Assembly: GCA_027257055.1 (NCBI GenBank)
Contig: JAPVLO010000232.1
Span: 1,736,001-1,800,000, forward strand
DNA from: Cephalopachus bancanus
Lineage: Eukaryota > Chordata > Mammalia > Primates > Tarsiidae
Length of the DNA: 64,000 bases
Direction of reading: 5' to 3'
Position 1 is the first letter of the stretch. Every line of letters starts with the position of its first letter. Shown here one piece after another: positions 1 through 14,460 of this stretch. Under the pieces are notes generated by a model. It did not search any database. It was not told the DNA's origin and worked only from the letters and a program-made list of their open reading frames with translations. Made by a program: the position numbers and the translations under genes.

Positions 1-1089
1 ATATAGCTCTCCGTGAAAAAATGAAGGTAATAATTGAGATGAGAAATGTGTGCTGAAAATTATAACTTGCTGGCCCAGTACTAGACTAAGAATACAGTGG
101 AACAAGGCACCATGATCTCTCAAAGTGCTTAGAGTCTAGCTAGTAGCTAATACAGAATTCTAAGGGATAATAATAGCTACTGTTATTTAGACCCTACTAT
201 ATGCCAAAATATCTTTAATTGGTAATATTATTCTAATTTATAAGATGAGAAAAATTGACATCAGGAAGTTAAGTAATACAGTTTGCATTGAGATTTAGAA
301 GTTTGAGTGTAAAGAAGGTGTTCTTTCTATCATACTGAACTACATCCCAAGATTAAATGAAAAAGGTGTCAAAGAGTGACCGTGGTAGAGACATAGTAAA
401 AATATTCTCAATAGTAAGTAGGTTTTAATGACTATCACTTGAAAGTTTTTAAAAAATGAGTTAAAATTGTATAATTTACAAAATTGATTACCATGCTTCA
501 GCCATGGTTATAGCTAGCCTTAGAGAAGTGTGGTAATTGCTCTTTTTGTTCAATTTTGTTGTGATTATAAAAGTAAAAATATGCTCATGTTAGAGAATTT
601 GAAAAATATGGAATGATGCAAAAAAGAAAATGTATTGTACTATCCAGAGATAATCTGTTAACACTTTGATATATTTTCTTCTAGTCTTTTCAAAACTTAT
701 TTATTGCATAAAATTTGGCACAGCGTAATATCCTGCTGTTTTAAAATTTAAATTAAATTATGGTGATGTTTCTGTTATTTTGGTTTTATTACCAGGAACC
801 AGAGGAATTGGTAGAAAAGACAAATGAATTCATTCACTAACACTGCAATAATCAACTTTTCTAGAATCACAGTTACCATTTGTTCAGTTTTTAATTGGCT
901 TCTGGTGAATTTTCCCTCAATGCAAATAAGTCCATTCACTAATAACATCTGTTGCCCGCCTGCTTTCATCTAAAGCTTGTCTCTGTTCCCTCCTCCCTCA
1001 GATAGTTCATCTTCCTCTATATACTAAGAATTATTTAGCACTCGGGATCCTGCAGTGGACCTGGGTAGGAACCCTTCCCTCAGAGGGCA

Positions 1090-1360
1090 CACACTGTAGT
1101 GGAGAGAAGCCTACAGCTGTGTTGTAAGTGCTGAGAAGACGATAAAGGGGATGTTGTGACAGTAGTAACAGGTCCAACACAGCGAGAGCAGGTGGGAAGC
1201 CATCTCTGAGGAGGGAGAATTAGGAAGAACAGTGTGAAGAACTGAGGAGAGCAGGTGCAGAGTTCCCAGAGCAGGAAGGAACCTGGGCCTTCTAGAACGA
1301 TGGCACTGGGGCAGATCGAGCATGGGGAGGTTGGTGTGAAGAGAGGCTGGAGATACAGAG
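1090..1360 (+). repeat. L2-like fragment
   Basis: The segment 'gtgcagagttcccagagcaggaaggaacctgg' and its neighbours resemble the L2 interior ('ccaggcagagggaacagc' region). It is old and diverged. Confidence 0.45.
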
Positions 1361-2149
1361 ACGAGTCTGGTCACTTAATGCCTTGTTTTGAAAATGCCAT
1401 TCTTGTCTCGGTGTACATTTCTGAGCAGCTAATTTTGATAACATTCCTGTGTGTTGCACTGTTCAAAGCCTTGGTTTACGCACCACAAGTGTTACACTGG
1501 GAGGATTTTTCATGGCAGGGTTGGCATCTAGTTTGAACTACTTGGAAAAATTTTCCACCTAAAATTGTTGCAGTTGTACTTGGACTTGAGGAGCCTCAGT
1601 GGCTCTGTGAGCAAATTAGAGTGAAGCTGAAAGCACCTTCGTTGTGTTTCTCTTGCTGTCCCACCTCTCCCTCCCCACCTCCTTCCCTTTCCCTTTTCTT
1701 TCATCCTTTCCACTCCCTTTCCTGCCCCCTTTCTCCTCCTGCTTCCTTTCTCCTTAGGATTTTAGGATGTGACCAGGTCTGAGGACACTGTGCTGGCTCT
1801 CCATAGCCCAGCACAGTCCTTCGTGACCCCTGAGCAAGTTACCTTGTAACAATGCTTCCACATTGGCCAATGACCAGACTTCTGTTTTAAGGGAAGGAGT
1901 GCCTGTGCCCATGTTACTCTGTGAGTGGAGAGGCCTGACCCTTCCGCTGGGCGGCTGTAATTGTTGGGTACCTGAATGTTCTCAAGAGTGTGTCGGTTAG
2001 ACTCCCAGCTGACGTGGCAAGCTTTGCCTTCATCCTCTCTCTCTCCACTGCTGCCTCGCTGTGTACTGGCTTGGGCTGTCGTCACTTCTGTGGCCCCTGT
2101 CTCCAGTCTTCCTTTCCCTGTGTGCCCACCCCTCCCCCTCCCTACAGGT

Positions 2150-2275
2150 TTTGGTAGGTTATCTACCAGGTGCCAGATAATAAGCTGACTACTAGGCACA
2201 GCTGTGAATAAGGGCTGTGTCCTTGTGGAGGTTATGGTTGTGCCTGGGAAGGAAAGAGTAGTCAATTGACAACCT
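2150..2275 (+). repeat. L2-like 3' fragment
   Basis: 'ccaggtgccagataataag' followed by 'gtccttgtggaggttatgg' matches the shape of the L2 3' region. Confidence 0.4.
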
Positions 2276-3417
2276 TACCTTTTGATTAGTACTAATTATG
2301 ATAAAAACATATCTTTAAAAATATAAACCTGGCGGCTTTTCTTTCTTGTTTAAAAATCTTTTAATTGTTTCGGCTCGCCCTCAGGATTAAATCTAAACTT
2401 AGCCTCACTCAGATTCTTTTATGATGTGCCCAGCTTAGCTCGCCAGTCCCATTCTCAGTGTCTGTACTCTCCAGATCTTTTACTGGATTGAGTTAGAATG
2501 TTAAGAAAGCCTCACATCAGAACTGTGGTATGCTGTACTGTCCCCCCATAGAATTACTTTTACCTCACTTTGAAAGGTACATTTACATTTTATTTTACTA
2601 GATTATTGCTTATTTTGTAGCCATAAAAAGTACTTCTAAGAAGGCAGAATACTATTTAAATTTTCACATTATAAATATTCTTAGGAAACACCAATTTTAT
2701 CCATTATGCAGATGCTCTTTAATCCTTCTTTTGTTTATTAACTGTTCTTCTAATGCTTCTTTACTACAGTTAATTACTATAATTGAGATGGACTTAACAT
2801 ATAATTACTGTGTTTATCTGTGATCCAATAATACGGCTTATTTGATTAAAACTGCATTTACAGTGTGCTTCAGTTTGATTGTTTGTAGTCAGGAAATTTT
2901 TTGAACAATTGAGATCACCAATTAGAGATGATGTATCTAATAGTAAAATCGCTGCTGCTTATTATAATTTTGTATTGTGTCCAGATATGATAAAATTTTA
3001 AATTGTTGCTCTTTATAATTATTTAAATGTATCCTCTTAGATTTAATATCTCCAGATCTGAAGAAACTTCAACTCTAATTTTTAAAGTATAATACATTTT
3101 AATGCTCCCCTAAGATGGAAATTATAATTTAAATCCATGAATAAGCAGCTGCTTAGAAAGAAGGAATTTATTAGTATTGTGTCTAATACAAACATAATTA
3201 CATCAAAATTCAGCATATCTAAAATTTGGGCTTATTTCTGAATAACTTTTGGCAATAAGACTGTGCACATAAGGGGTTTAGCAGATTCCCCATACGTAAG
3301 CTGTGTGCTTAACACTAATTGAAGCATATGTTTAGAAGATGCTCAGTCACACCACCACAGTTGCATGGTTTGCTGTAGAGCCGCAGTCTGTGGTAACAGT
3401 AGGCCTTTCTCACGTTT

Positions 3418-3515
3418 ATATTCATTCAAGTAAGAAACATGTATTGAGTCTTTACCATTTGCCAGATGCTAAGTTAAGCATTGGTGATACTGAGCTCTTG
3501 TAAACCAATTCCTGC
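3418..3515 (+). repeat. L2-like 3' fragment
   Basis: 'ttcattcaagtaagaaacatg' and 'ttgccagatgctaagttaag' follow the L2 3' consensus. Confidence 0.5.
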
Positions 3516-3607
3516 TTTATGTGTTTACTTGTTTGGTTCCTTAAATTCTGTCTGCTCTGTTTTCCCACATCTGCCATTGTTTATTGCATTCTGTTCTAAC
3601 CGTTGCA

Positions 3608-3800
3608 GCAGATTGACCTAGTTGAAAGAACAGTGAATTAAGAATCAGAAGATTGGGTCTGTCCATGTCTGCCACTCATCCCTCTGTAATTTTGGCAAAA
3701 TTATATATTTCAATATCTCTGAACCTGGCTATTCATCTGAAAATGGGTGGATTAGATCCACTGATCTTAAGGACTCATTTAGCTCCAAAATGTTAATAAT
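3608..3800 (+). repeat. MIR-like SINE
   Basis: 'aatcagaagattgggtctg' and 'ctgaaaatgggtggattag' resemble MIR/MIR3 core sequence in + orientation. Confidence 0.5.
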
Positions 3801-3986
3801 TAAATTTCATTCTCTTCTTCTGCTCTTAGGCCAATGACACTAAAATATGAGGGTCTACAAATCTTGATTGATCTATACATAAATCTTTATGAAAACCTTA
3901 AAAGCAAAATCTTAAAAGCAAAATCTTACTGCTCTCTCATTTTGACCCTGGGAATGTGCTTACTGATATTTACAAATATCAGTGTA

Positions 3987-4228
3987 GGACAGGCACAGAG
4001 GCTCACGCCTGGAATCCCAGTACTTTGGGAGATCGAGGCAGTAGGAGCCAATGGAGTTTAAGACTAGCCCAGGCAACATAGCACGACTTTGTCTCTGCAA
4101 AAAATTTTAAAAATAGCTTGGCGTAGTGGCACACACCTATTAACCCCAAGCTTCCTGGGAGGCTGGGACAGAAGAATCGTCTGAGCCCAGTAGGTCCAGG
4201 CTGCAGTGAACTGTGAGTGTGCCACTGT
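3987..4228 (+). repeat. Old diverged Alu
   Basis: Begins 'gacaggcacagaggctcacg' and ends at 'gtgccactg' without a tail. It is heavily mutated and truncated at the 3' end. Confidence 0.8.
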
Positions 4229-4458
4229 TTGTAAAGATTAAAGGTTTATTGATTTGAAGTCACTTGAGCCTGTGAAGACACTATGAACATAGTATCAGCA
4301 TAAACTTCATTTGGCTGCAATTTGCCATTATTTACTTTGAAGACAGCGTTTTGGTTTTATGCTTAGTATGTTATGAGTTTCTGTGGCACCCTAACTAGCT
4401 GGAACAAAATCTATAATAGAGCATAAAGGACAAAAAAAAAAAATAATTAGAATAAAAT

Positions 4459-4850
4459 GAAAACCTTTGTGCTTTGAAGATCACCATCAGGAAAATGGAA
4501 AGATAGCCCACAAAATGGGAGAAATTTTTTTGCAAATTATATAACTGATAAAGGATTTGTATTCAGAGTATGTAAAAAACTCTTACAACTCAGTAATAAG
4601 AGACAAATAACCCAATTTAACAATGGGCAAATAGTTTTTAAGGAAGATATACAAATGGCAGATAGGCACAGGAAAAGATTCTCAGCATTATTTGTCACTA
4701 GGAAATGCAAATCAAAACCTTGCTAAGATACCATTTCACAGCCACCAAAATAACTATAGTAGAAGAGCTGGATAATAGTGTTGACGAGGATGTGGAGAAG
4801 CTGGCACCTGTGTGAACTGGTGGTGGGCATGTCAAATAGTGCAACCACCC
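4459..4850 (+). repeat. L1 ORF2 3' fragment
   Basis: 'gggcaaatagtttttaagg', 'aaatgcaaatcaaaacc' and 'ggatgtggagaagctgg' are hallmark L1 ORF2-end sequences, in sense orientation and with broken frames. Confidence 0.85.
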
Positions 4851-5720
4851 CAGGAGTATGTGGATGGGGTGGGGAGTGACTACCTAATCGGTACAGGGCT
4901 TTTTGGAATAATTCTAAAATTAGATTAGATGAAATTTTTATCAGATAAAGTTGAGTGTTGCAAACCTGCTCACTGCTCCTGTCTGACAGGCGATCCTTGT
5001 CATTTCTCTATTCTGCTACTGAGTTGGTTTAGGTAGAATGTGGCAGCATGTGAAAGGAAGCCTGTGAAATGTCTGGTACTCGTCCGCTGCCTTAGTCTCC
5101 CCACCAAGCCCAGTGTCCCTTTGATCTCTTCTGTTTTACAACAAGCCTTCCCTAGCTTTATTGAATTCAATTTTTTTCCCTCAACTAATTTCCATTCCAC
5201 CCCAAATTTTCATTCCTTATCTAGGTGTTTCAGGGTATGTGGTTTGTTGCATTGGTTCATCTGAGTCATATTCTTTTATACATTTGTATTTTTAAGATAT
5301 TATAGAACAGAGGTTAGCAAGCTTCCTCTATAAAATAACCAGTTGTAAATATTTTCAGTTTTATAGACCATACATGTGCCGTTACAGCTAGTGAACCTTG
5401 CTATTGTAGGGTGAAAACAGCCATAGGCTACACATTAGTGAAGAGACATAGCCTGATTTGACCCTGGGCAGGCCAGATCAAGCCAAGTTTGCCAAGCCAT
5501 GTTATAAAATTCTTAATTCAGAGGCTCACTATCAAGACAAAACAGGATAAAGATACTTAGGTGCAATAAGTTTAGGCAGTTATGCCCCTAACTTCCACTA
5601 CCTGTGAGAGTGATTCCATTTCTTCACTGTTGTATATTTCTTCCAAGGTTATCTGAGGCACAGAGGTCAGAACCTCACCACATCACTTTTGAAAGTTTAC
5701 CAAGCCCTATTTAGAAGATA

Positions 5721-6057
5721 TAGTCATCACTTGGTATCCGTGGGGGGTTGGTTCCAGGACCCCCTTCTAATATCAAAATCTTCAGACGTAAATCTCTGAC
5801 TTAAAATCGCATACTATGTGCATGTAAACTATGCACATCCTCCCCTAGACTAAATCATCTCTAGATTACTTATAATTCTTGAAAAAAACGTGAATGCTAT
5901 ATAAATGGTTGCTACACTTTATTGCTTAAGGATTAATGACAAAAAAGTCTACATATTTGGTACAGATGCAACCATGTTTTTTTTTAATACTTGTAATTTG
6001 TGGTGAGTTGGATCCTTGGACACAGAACCCAGGCATAGGGGGGCTTGGTTGTACCAG
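5721..6057 (+). repeat. MER2/Tigger-type DNA transposon
   Basis: 'tatccgtggggggttggttc' near the start and 'ccttggacacagaaccc' near the end match MER2-family ends. 'catcctcccctagacta' is the interior. It is non-coding and non-autonomous. Confidence 0.75.
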
Positions 6058-6121
6058 CCTTTGCATAGCCACTAAAGACCATGTCATGAGGGTTTAGGTT
6101 ATTATCAAGAGTATATTGAAA

Positions 6122-6417
6122 GCCGAGTGCAGTGGCACAAGTCTCTAATCCCAGCTCTTTGGGAGGCCAAGGAAAAAGGATTATCTGAACCCAGGGGTTC
6201 TAGACCAGCCTGTGCAACTTGGGAAGACTTCGTCTCTACAATAAAATTTTAAAAATTAGCCAGGCAAGGTGGCATGTGCGTGTAGTTCCAGCTTCTTAGA
6301 AGGCTGAGGCAGAAGGATCGCCTGAGCCCGGCAGGTTGAGGCTGTGGTGGCTGTGAGCGTGCTGCTGCACTCCAGCCTAGACGACAGAGTGAGACTCTGA
6401 CTCAAAAAAAAAAAAAA
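6122..6417 (+). repeat. Alu, older type
   Basis: Dimeric, sense orientation, poly(A) tail at 6402-6417. It is diverged. Confidence 0.9.
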
Positions 6418-6460
6418 GTAGGTTGATATATCTGTGTGTGTAAATATAAAAATAAATATG

Positions 6461-6773
6461 ACTGGGCATGGTGGCTCACGCCTATAATCCCAGCACTTTG
6501 GGAGGCTGAGGTGAGAGGATTGTCTTAGCCCACAGGTTTAAGACCATCCTGGGCAACTTGGTGAGACCTTATCTCTACAATAAATTAAAAAATTAGCCAG
6601 GCGTGATGGCGCATGCCTATAGTTCCAGCTACTTGGAAGACTGAGGCAGAAGGCTCACCTGAGCCCAGCAGGTCGAGGCTGCAGTGACCATGAGCGTATC
6701 ACTGCACTCCAGCCTGGACAACAGAGTGAGACTCCAACTCAAAAAAATTAAAAATAAAAATAAATAAATAAAT
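6461..6773 (+). repeat. Alu, older type
   Basis: Dimeric sense copy ending in an (aaat)n-like tail. It lies 44 bp after another Alu. Confidence 0.92.
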
Positions 6774-7464
6774 AGATGTGTATTTGTATGTGTATGCATA
6801 CAAATAATATATTTTGTGTGTGTATAAAACTTTCTGAAATTTTTACCGTGGAATGCATTTGGCTAGTTTTGAAAAAGTCTCAAATTTATTGACTAGGGAT
6901 AGTCAAAAATTTGAACATGAATTATGAACATGAATTTAAGATAAACCAGGAAAAAATAAATACTGGATTATTTGATCCTACTAAAATGGATACCAAAGAA
7001 TCAGGATCAGTGTGGCTTGCATTTTCTGCCATAATATTCTAGGTTAATTTAAATATTTTCCTTCAATCTGATATTTGTTTAGCTTTTTGAGCATATGATA
7101 ATTGTTCACGGGTAAAAGAAATACACTGTTAGACAATGATATTGTTTCAGATCATGCCAATTACCTTGTGAGGTATTTGAGTTTATGATATGTACTTTAT
7201 ATATGCAAAATTATATTTCAACTAATATTTCCAAATAAGACCGGTAAGAAAAGTTTGCATTTGCCATATATGTGTTTTACAAATTACTGAATAATGCGGA
7301 ATGGCTATTTCTTTGTTTAAGCATTTCTTAGAAAAATAAAGCATTATTAGCTTTGGGGGATTTAATCCATGCAGGAAAACAAAATGGCCTATGATACCCC
7401 AGAATTTTTATTTATTTTTTTGGAAGTTAGTATATGTCATGAACAGGTATTTTAAATAACTCTG

Positions 7465-7600
7465 ACCATTGACGTTGGTTTATTATATGCCAGGCACTAT
7501 TCTAGGCACCGGGAACAAAATAGTGAACAAAATAACCTCTGTCCTTGTGGACCTTACATTCTGAAAGAAGACGAAGGCAGTAAACGCTTGTTTATTGTTT
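7465..7600 (+). repeat. L2-like 3' fragment
   Basis: 'tatgccaggcactattctag' and 'gtccttgtggaccttacatt' match L2 closely. It lies 140 bp upstream of a MKLN1 exon. Confidence 0.65.
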
Positions 7601-7679
7601 AATAAAAAAGTTATGTGCTGTTTTAGATGTCAAGTACTGTGGACACACAGAACAGAATAAGGATGGATCAGTCTTTTAA

Positions 7680-7889
<210 letters not shown>

Positions 7890-8709
7890 TAAGGAACTCT
7901 TGTCTATGCTGCAATCCCAACGTAGTGTTGATTTTGGTTGTGGGTCTGTTCAAAAGAAGAGAAACGGGAGGCTTATGTTGATCTGTGGCATTGTATAGTA
8001 TATTTAAAGGTCAGGTCAATATTGAAAAACAATGTCAGTGCCTATGTATACAATGCTATTCAGGGAATGAATTTGACCTCTGTGTTTTTCCATTAGTAGA
8101 TGTTCCTGGTCTGGGAGTCACAGGAATTGTATTTTATTCTAGGTTCTTTTCCTAAGTAGGTGTGTGAACTTAAGAACAATGCTTTTTTGTCCCCAGATGT
8201 TAGTTTTTATAAAATGACGAGGTTTAAGAAGAGGGCAGTATTAACATTTCCAAACCATGACCCTTTTGTCGTTAGAGCGTCTAACAGAGCGAGCGCCACA
8301 CATTTTGTTTGGGAAAACATGACTCTAGCCCTAACCTTCTGTGGCTGCTTGAATGTTCTGCATGCAGAAGCACATAGGAGAAACTCTCCATTCAGCAGCA
8401 GAAAGGCGTGCTCTGCAACTGAGAAATGTGTTATTTTCCCAGTAGGACCTTTATTTACAGTCAGGTGACAACAGCCTGCTCTGCATTGTATTTTTGTGCA
8501 TAGCTAGACAAGATAGCATGTATTTCAGCCTTTAGTCTGACTTTCATGTATGTCATTTGTGTTTTGTAACACGAGGCAGGTTGTTTTAAATGATGTATTT
8601 ACTAGACATCAAAAGCACTTCAGAATTCAGTTCTAACAAATTTAGATTGTTTTATGAGTGACTAGAACTTTAAGTTTTGATGTGAACAAGTTTCTGACCT
8701 TGTTCATAA

Positions 8710-8934
<225 letters not shown>

Positions 8935-10266
8935 TAGCCTGTAAACCTTCCAAAGTGGGCTTGAACAAAAGATTCTATTACATAGTAGTATTTCAATGGA
9001 ATAGGTAGCAAAACTCACCATTACTTCTCCCTAAAATTCCTTAAGAGAATAACTATTTTTGCATAGTCTGTAATTCTTGACATTTTTCTTTTTTTGAAAA
9101 TAGCAGTGTCTGCTTCTTAGCTGCATAGATTAGGCCTATAGCATGGCCTAGTATTTCTCCAATAAGAATGTCCAAGTAAAAGAGGTACAGTTTTCAGCAT
9201 TTAGGCACTTTGTTCCGTGATATGAGAAGGAATGGGTATGTAACTTTCTGCTTTTAGACTTCCCCATTGTGTAAGAAGTCTTTTTATCTTTTTTTTTTAA
9301 ACATATGAGTGACATCTCTTTTCCACTAACCTTGTGTAAGTTGTTCTGCATTCTGAAGTTTTAATGTTGCTAAGTGTTCAGTGTTTTTTGTTTTAACTGT
9401 TTCTCCTTACAGCTAACATGTACTTTAGTGATTAGACTTAGCTTATATAGCAAATTGCTGACAGACTGATTCTTTCTGTTAGGCCATGGATGATTACTTA
9501 AATTCTATGCTGTGTAGTTTGTGACTTCTAGGTAAAAAACACATGGGAATGAATAAAAGCCCTTAGAGTCTTTCCATCTGTAGACTAGAGATAATAACTC
9601 CATTGTCTAACACCAACAAATAGAAATGTTTTCAAATTTTTAGGAATTGCTTTAGTACAAAATAACATTACAACTCTGATTAATGTAATAGTCATTATCA
9701 TAATCCTTTTCATTTCTTTTTTTTTGTGTTGAATTATGGAATAACGTTTTTGTGTTAGTTCACATATGTGCCATTTAATATTTTACATTTCAGTTAAATA
9801 AGCAAAATTGAGTTGTTAAAATGTGTTAGTTTCTAGTTGACTGTTGGCTTGGCTGTTGACTTTTAGTGGTTCAACAAGTTATCAGAGTTTTTTTTTTAAG
9901 ATAATCATTTGTTTCTATGATCCAACACTTGATTTGATAATCCCCATTATATGTTGTCCTCGATAAACTCTATCTTGGATTAGCTTATTCCTATCATTTC
10001 TTTTGTTTCATGCCTTCCACTGTCACTGTAATTGTGGTAGTACAACTCATTTTAGTATAAAATGTAACTTAAGAAAGTAGCCATAGTGCTTTAAAGTAAA
10101 ATGGAAACTTGAGAAAAATCAAGAGAGGCCTTTGATAAAACTGCAGTGTAACTTTAATTTTTTTTATTTGAATAAGGATAAGGAAATCACCTGTTATGTA
10201 CTGCTACCAATGTTTCTTGAATATGGATGCATTTTTTAAAAATCTGGTTTATCTTGCTTATTATAG

Positions 10267-10626
<360 letters not shown>

Positions 10627-11202
10627 TAAATACAAGACAGGTGGAATTTTGCAACAGTTATAATAATGGAAATAGTTTTTTTGTGAAGAAGGGGACACGC
10701 CTACCTTGAAATGACTCTAGGTCTAACCACTACAAATTAGATTAGCTCCAGGTTACTGATACATGCCTGAGCTGTTGATGATTCTCTTAACAATGGATGT
10801 GATGATATAGCTGACTATACAGTAGCTTTATAATTTGATGTTTCCCAATACAATTTCAAAGTATGATTGTAGTTCTACATCTTTACCTTTGTTACTTAAT
10901 TGCAAAATCATGTAGCCAAACATTTTCATATAAATCTCTTGAGTCATTTTTGTTTCTTAGCTTAGCAGGTGATAAACTGCTAAAAACCTAGAAAAGTGTT
11001 TCTCTCCTTTTGATTACTGATATTATTATATGGTAATAAAAGTTTGTTTTGGAAGGCTAGCCCTGAATGATGGTTAGCCCATAGTGGCAGTAGCTGCTAT
11101 TTATTGAGCCGTTATCTCTCAATAGACCCTGTGTTTTCTCACAGTAAGCCAAAGGAGTAGGTACTATCATTTCCACTATTTTATAAAAGGAGAAAACAGA
11201 CA

Positions 11203-11420
11203 TTTTTATTTTTTTATTAATGAATTGAATTTGGACAGGAAAACTTGCGCCACAACAGTTTAAACCTCATGATTAAAGATTGCAGCACTCCCAAGAGTGG
11301 TCACAGCATATGTACAGAGCGTGAAGAAAGCGTTACTCCTCAGAGCTGGTCACCATCAAGTTAAAAGCACCTGCCATGCAACGTATATGCTGATTAATTT
11401 CCTTCAGGTCATGACCAGCA
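11203..11420 (-). pseudogene. Possible antisense processed retrocopy of an mRNA 3' end
   Basis: Read on the - strand it is unique sequence ending 'caattcattaataaaa' plus an A-rich tail. That is a poly(A) signal directly before a tail, placed inside a MIR. I do not recognise the parent gene and no long reading frame is visible. Confidence 0.4.
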
Positions 11421-11430
11421 TGACAGAGGC

Positions 11431-11449
11431 TTTTTTTTTTTTTTTTTTT
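11431..11449 (-). repeat. Poly(T) tract flanked by direct repeats
   Basis: A run of 19 T sits between two copies of 'tgacagaggc' (11421-11430, and again ending at 11458, sharing the last T of the run). Confidence 0.7.
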
Positions 11450-13119
11450 GACAGAGGCATTTTTTTAATGGATGCAGTAACTCATCTGAGGTCACCCAAT
11501 CATAAGTGGCAAAGCCAGGTTTTGATCCTGGGTATTCTGAGTTTAGAGCTCCCCACGTAAGCATCATATATATATTTATACATACATATACACAGAGACA
11601 CATACATGCATGCATTTGTGCTTATTATCTAGATTTTTAGGAGATATAGAATGTGAATCCATAAACGTTACGTCTATGAATTGTGTATGTGCCTCTGTCA
11701 CATGATGTCCAGCTGTTACTCCTCCATCTGCTTGTAGAAGTTGTGCTTCAGAGATAGATTAATGATAGAAGATAGTTTGGGGCATTCCTGGATTCATACT
11801 TAGTGTATTTCTTATAGGATCTGCAGGGGAAAGGGTCTGAATCTTCACATTGTCTGGGTGGCAAGGGATAAACTCTGTTTTATTAAGATTTAAGCTTAGG
11901 CATCTTCAACTAATGTTTACATTGCTAAAATTCTATTCTTTAGTATTTTACTTAATGTTAAACTTTGTTTTTAAAAGGATAAAGCAAATTTAGGAAGATT
12001 ATAGTGTTCTTTTTCTACTTTGGCTGAAACAACTGGTAGTTGAAATGTTAAGTTGAGCTCTTTTAAAAATTTTGTATAGTATTTACTCTGTTTGTTTAGA
12101 TATAGGGCAGAACTACTGATGGAAATACAATTCCAGACCGCAGCCACAAGTCCAGCGATAAACTCTTACTGGATTCAATAGTATGGTAGATGTATTGATT
12201 AGGTAATTTCAGGTTGCAAAGGATAAAGACATGCTTAGGATACCTCAGCTGAAAGAGAACCTACTATGAAAATACTCGGGGAATTAAGGTGCCTTCTCAG
12301 TATTTGAACAGTGAAGCTGGATGGAGAATAGTTTAGGATACTGGAACAGTACAAAAGACAAGAGCTGCTGTAGTGGCTTTTCCTTGTACCTCTCTCTGCT
12401 TCTTTCTCTATCTCCTTCTTCTAGTCTACTGACTATCCTGACATTGTTTTCCTTCAGCCTCATGGGATGGGTGGGTAGGTAGGTAGAAAGAGAGAAGACA
12501 GGAAGGATGGAAGGAAGGAAGGGAAACAGAAAGAATCTGCTGTCTTGTGGCTTCTATTTATTTATTGCTTTCTCTATTCTTGTCTGCCTTTTACATGTCT
12601 TTGTATATCTTACATTCAGATTCTCCAAGAGAAAGTATCTCCTTAGAAAGCATTTCCTGGAGAGAGTCCCTGTTGGGGAGAATTCTGCCAAGCCACTTTT
12701 TATAAACTGCTTATAAAGCTTGATGCCAAAACTTTGATCTAATCTAATCTGTTGGGAACAAGATGGTAGAATAACATGACCTCTGTCTAAGGGACTCTCA
12801 TCTGAAGGCCATCAGCTTGGCTGTCACTGTCACTCTTAGGGTCCTGCATGGTACAGGAGAGCCGAACTATCTTGCTAGTCTTTGCCCCTGCCTAAAGTAC
12901 AGATACCCTGTCACTGAGGGTGCCATCAGCCTGAACACCACTGGGAAGGGCTCTTTACCATTTTTCCTACCCAGAGGAGATTAAATGAATTGTCTTTTCT
13001 TTGTCTGTATAATATTTTGAAAAGCATACCAATTTATTAGAAATAAATGCAGGTATAAGTGAGCTATAAGGACATTATCTTATTTAGATAGATGAACAGA
13101 TCCTTTAAGATAACTCATT

Positions 13120-13350
13120 GTTGCCTTTTCAGCTGGAATTTGATAGACCTGTGTTTGATTCTGCATCTACTACTTACTAGCTCTTGGTCATATTCACTCT
13201 CTAGGCCTCAGTTTCTTATTTTTTTTAATGGTAATAAAATAGATCATCATCATAGTGTTATTATGAACATAAATGAAGTGATATATGTAAAATACTTGAT
13301 ACAGTGTTTAACAGTTACACAAATGCATGATAAGTGGTTGCTATAGTTTT
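13120..13350 (+). repeat. MIR SINE, sense
   Basis: 'tactagctcttggtcatatt', 'ctaggcctcagtttctta' and 'aaaatacttgatacagtg' appear in MIR order. Confidence 0.8.
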
Positions 13351-13745
13351 TCTGTTACTGCTATTACTGACTGAGTCGTGGAGATAATCTCATTAAAAAT
13401 ATCTAATCATTGTTAAAGAGACCCTATTTATTTCTGTTCCCAAAATATCTGTTAAGAACCTCCACTGGAAAATATATTAGACAAATGTGAGCCAGTATTT
13501 ATATTTTATCTCTACCAGTTTTGGATGAAACACATTAGGCTGTTTTGCAGTCCTGTTACCTGAAACGCTTGGGGTATCCATTGTTTCCCAGATTATAGCT
13601 TCAAGAGAAGAGCAGGCCTGCTCTTGCCCACCTCTGACTCCACAACTGCCCGTGACCCCTGGTATTGCCATTGTACCTCCAAGATCTCCACGTCTGTACT
13701 ATCTGACGCAGAATTCTTACTCCTGGATTCCTGAACAGCTTTTAG

Positions 13746-13982
<237 letters not shown>

Positions 13983-14175
13983 TGAGTATTCTTAAAATGT
14001 CTTTCTAGCTTATATTTGCTGATTTTGCTCTTGAGTGTTTAAAGGAAAATGAAGAAAACATGATGACGCAGAGCAGGTGAAATAAAAATTGAACAGGCAT
14101 ATTTTTAAGTGATAATGTAAAATTCAAGTATACAAAAAACAAAAACCCTTAATCTATTTAAGAAAGGATTCCCAG

Positions 14176-14460
14176 CCGGGCTCGGTGGCTCAGCCTGTAA
14201 TCCTGCACCTTTGGGAGGCTGAGGTGAGTGGATTGCCTGAGCCCGCGGGTTCAAGACCCGCCTGGGCAGCGAGACCTCATCTCTACAATAAATCAAAAAA
14301 TCAGCCTGGCGTGGTAGCGCATGCCAGTAATTCTGGCTACTTGGAAGGCTGAGGCGGAAGGATCGCTGGAGCCCAGGAGGTGGAGGCTGCGGTGGCTGGG
14401 AGCGGCCACTGCACTCCAGTCTGGGTGACAGAGTGAGACTCCAACTCAAAAAAAAAAAAA
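14176..14460 (+). mobile_element. Young Alu with 15-bp target duplication
   Basis: Flanked by perfect 'agaaaggattcccag' copies (14161-14175 and 14461-14475). It belongs to the youngest subtype, lacking five bases in the left arm ('gggcagcgagacc'). It lies 218 bp downstream of a MKLN1 exon. Confidence 0.95.

Larger units (their letters stand above)
11072..11560 (-). repeat. MIR, antisense, split by later insertions
   Basis: The left part (11072-11202, with 'gagtaggtactatcatttcc') and right part (11450-11560, 'ctcatctgaggtcaccc') together follow reversed MIR order. About 250 bp of retrotransposed sequence separates them. Confidence 0.6.
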
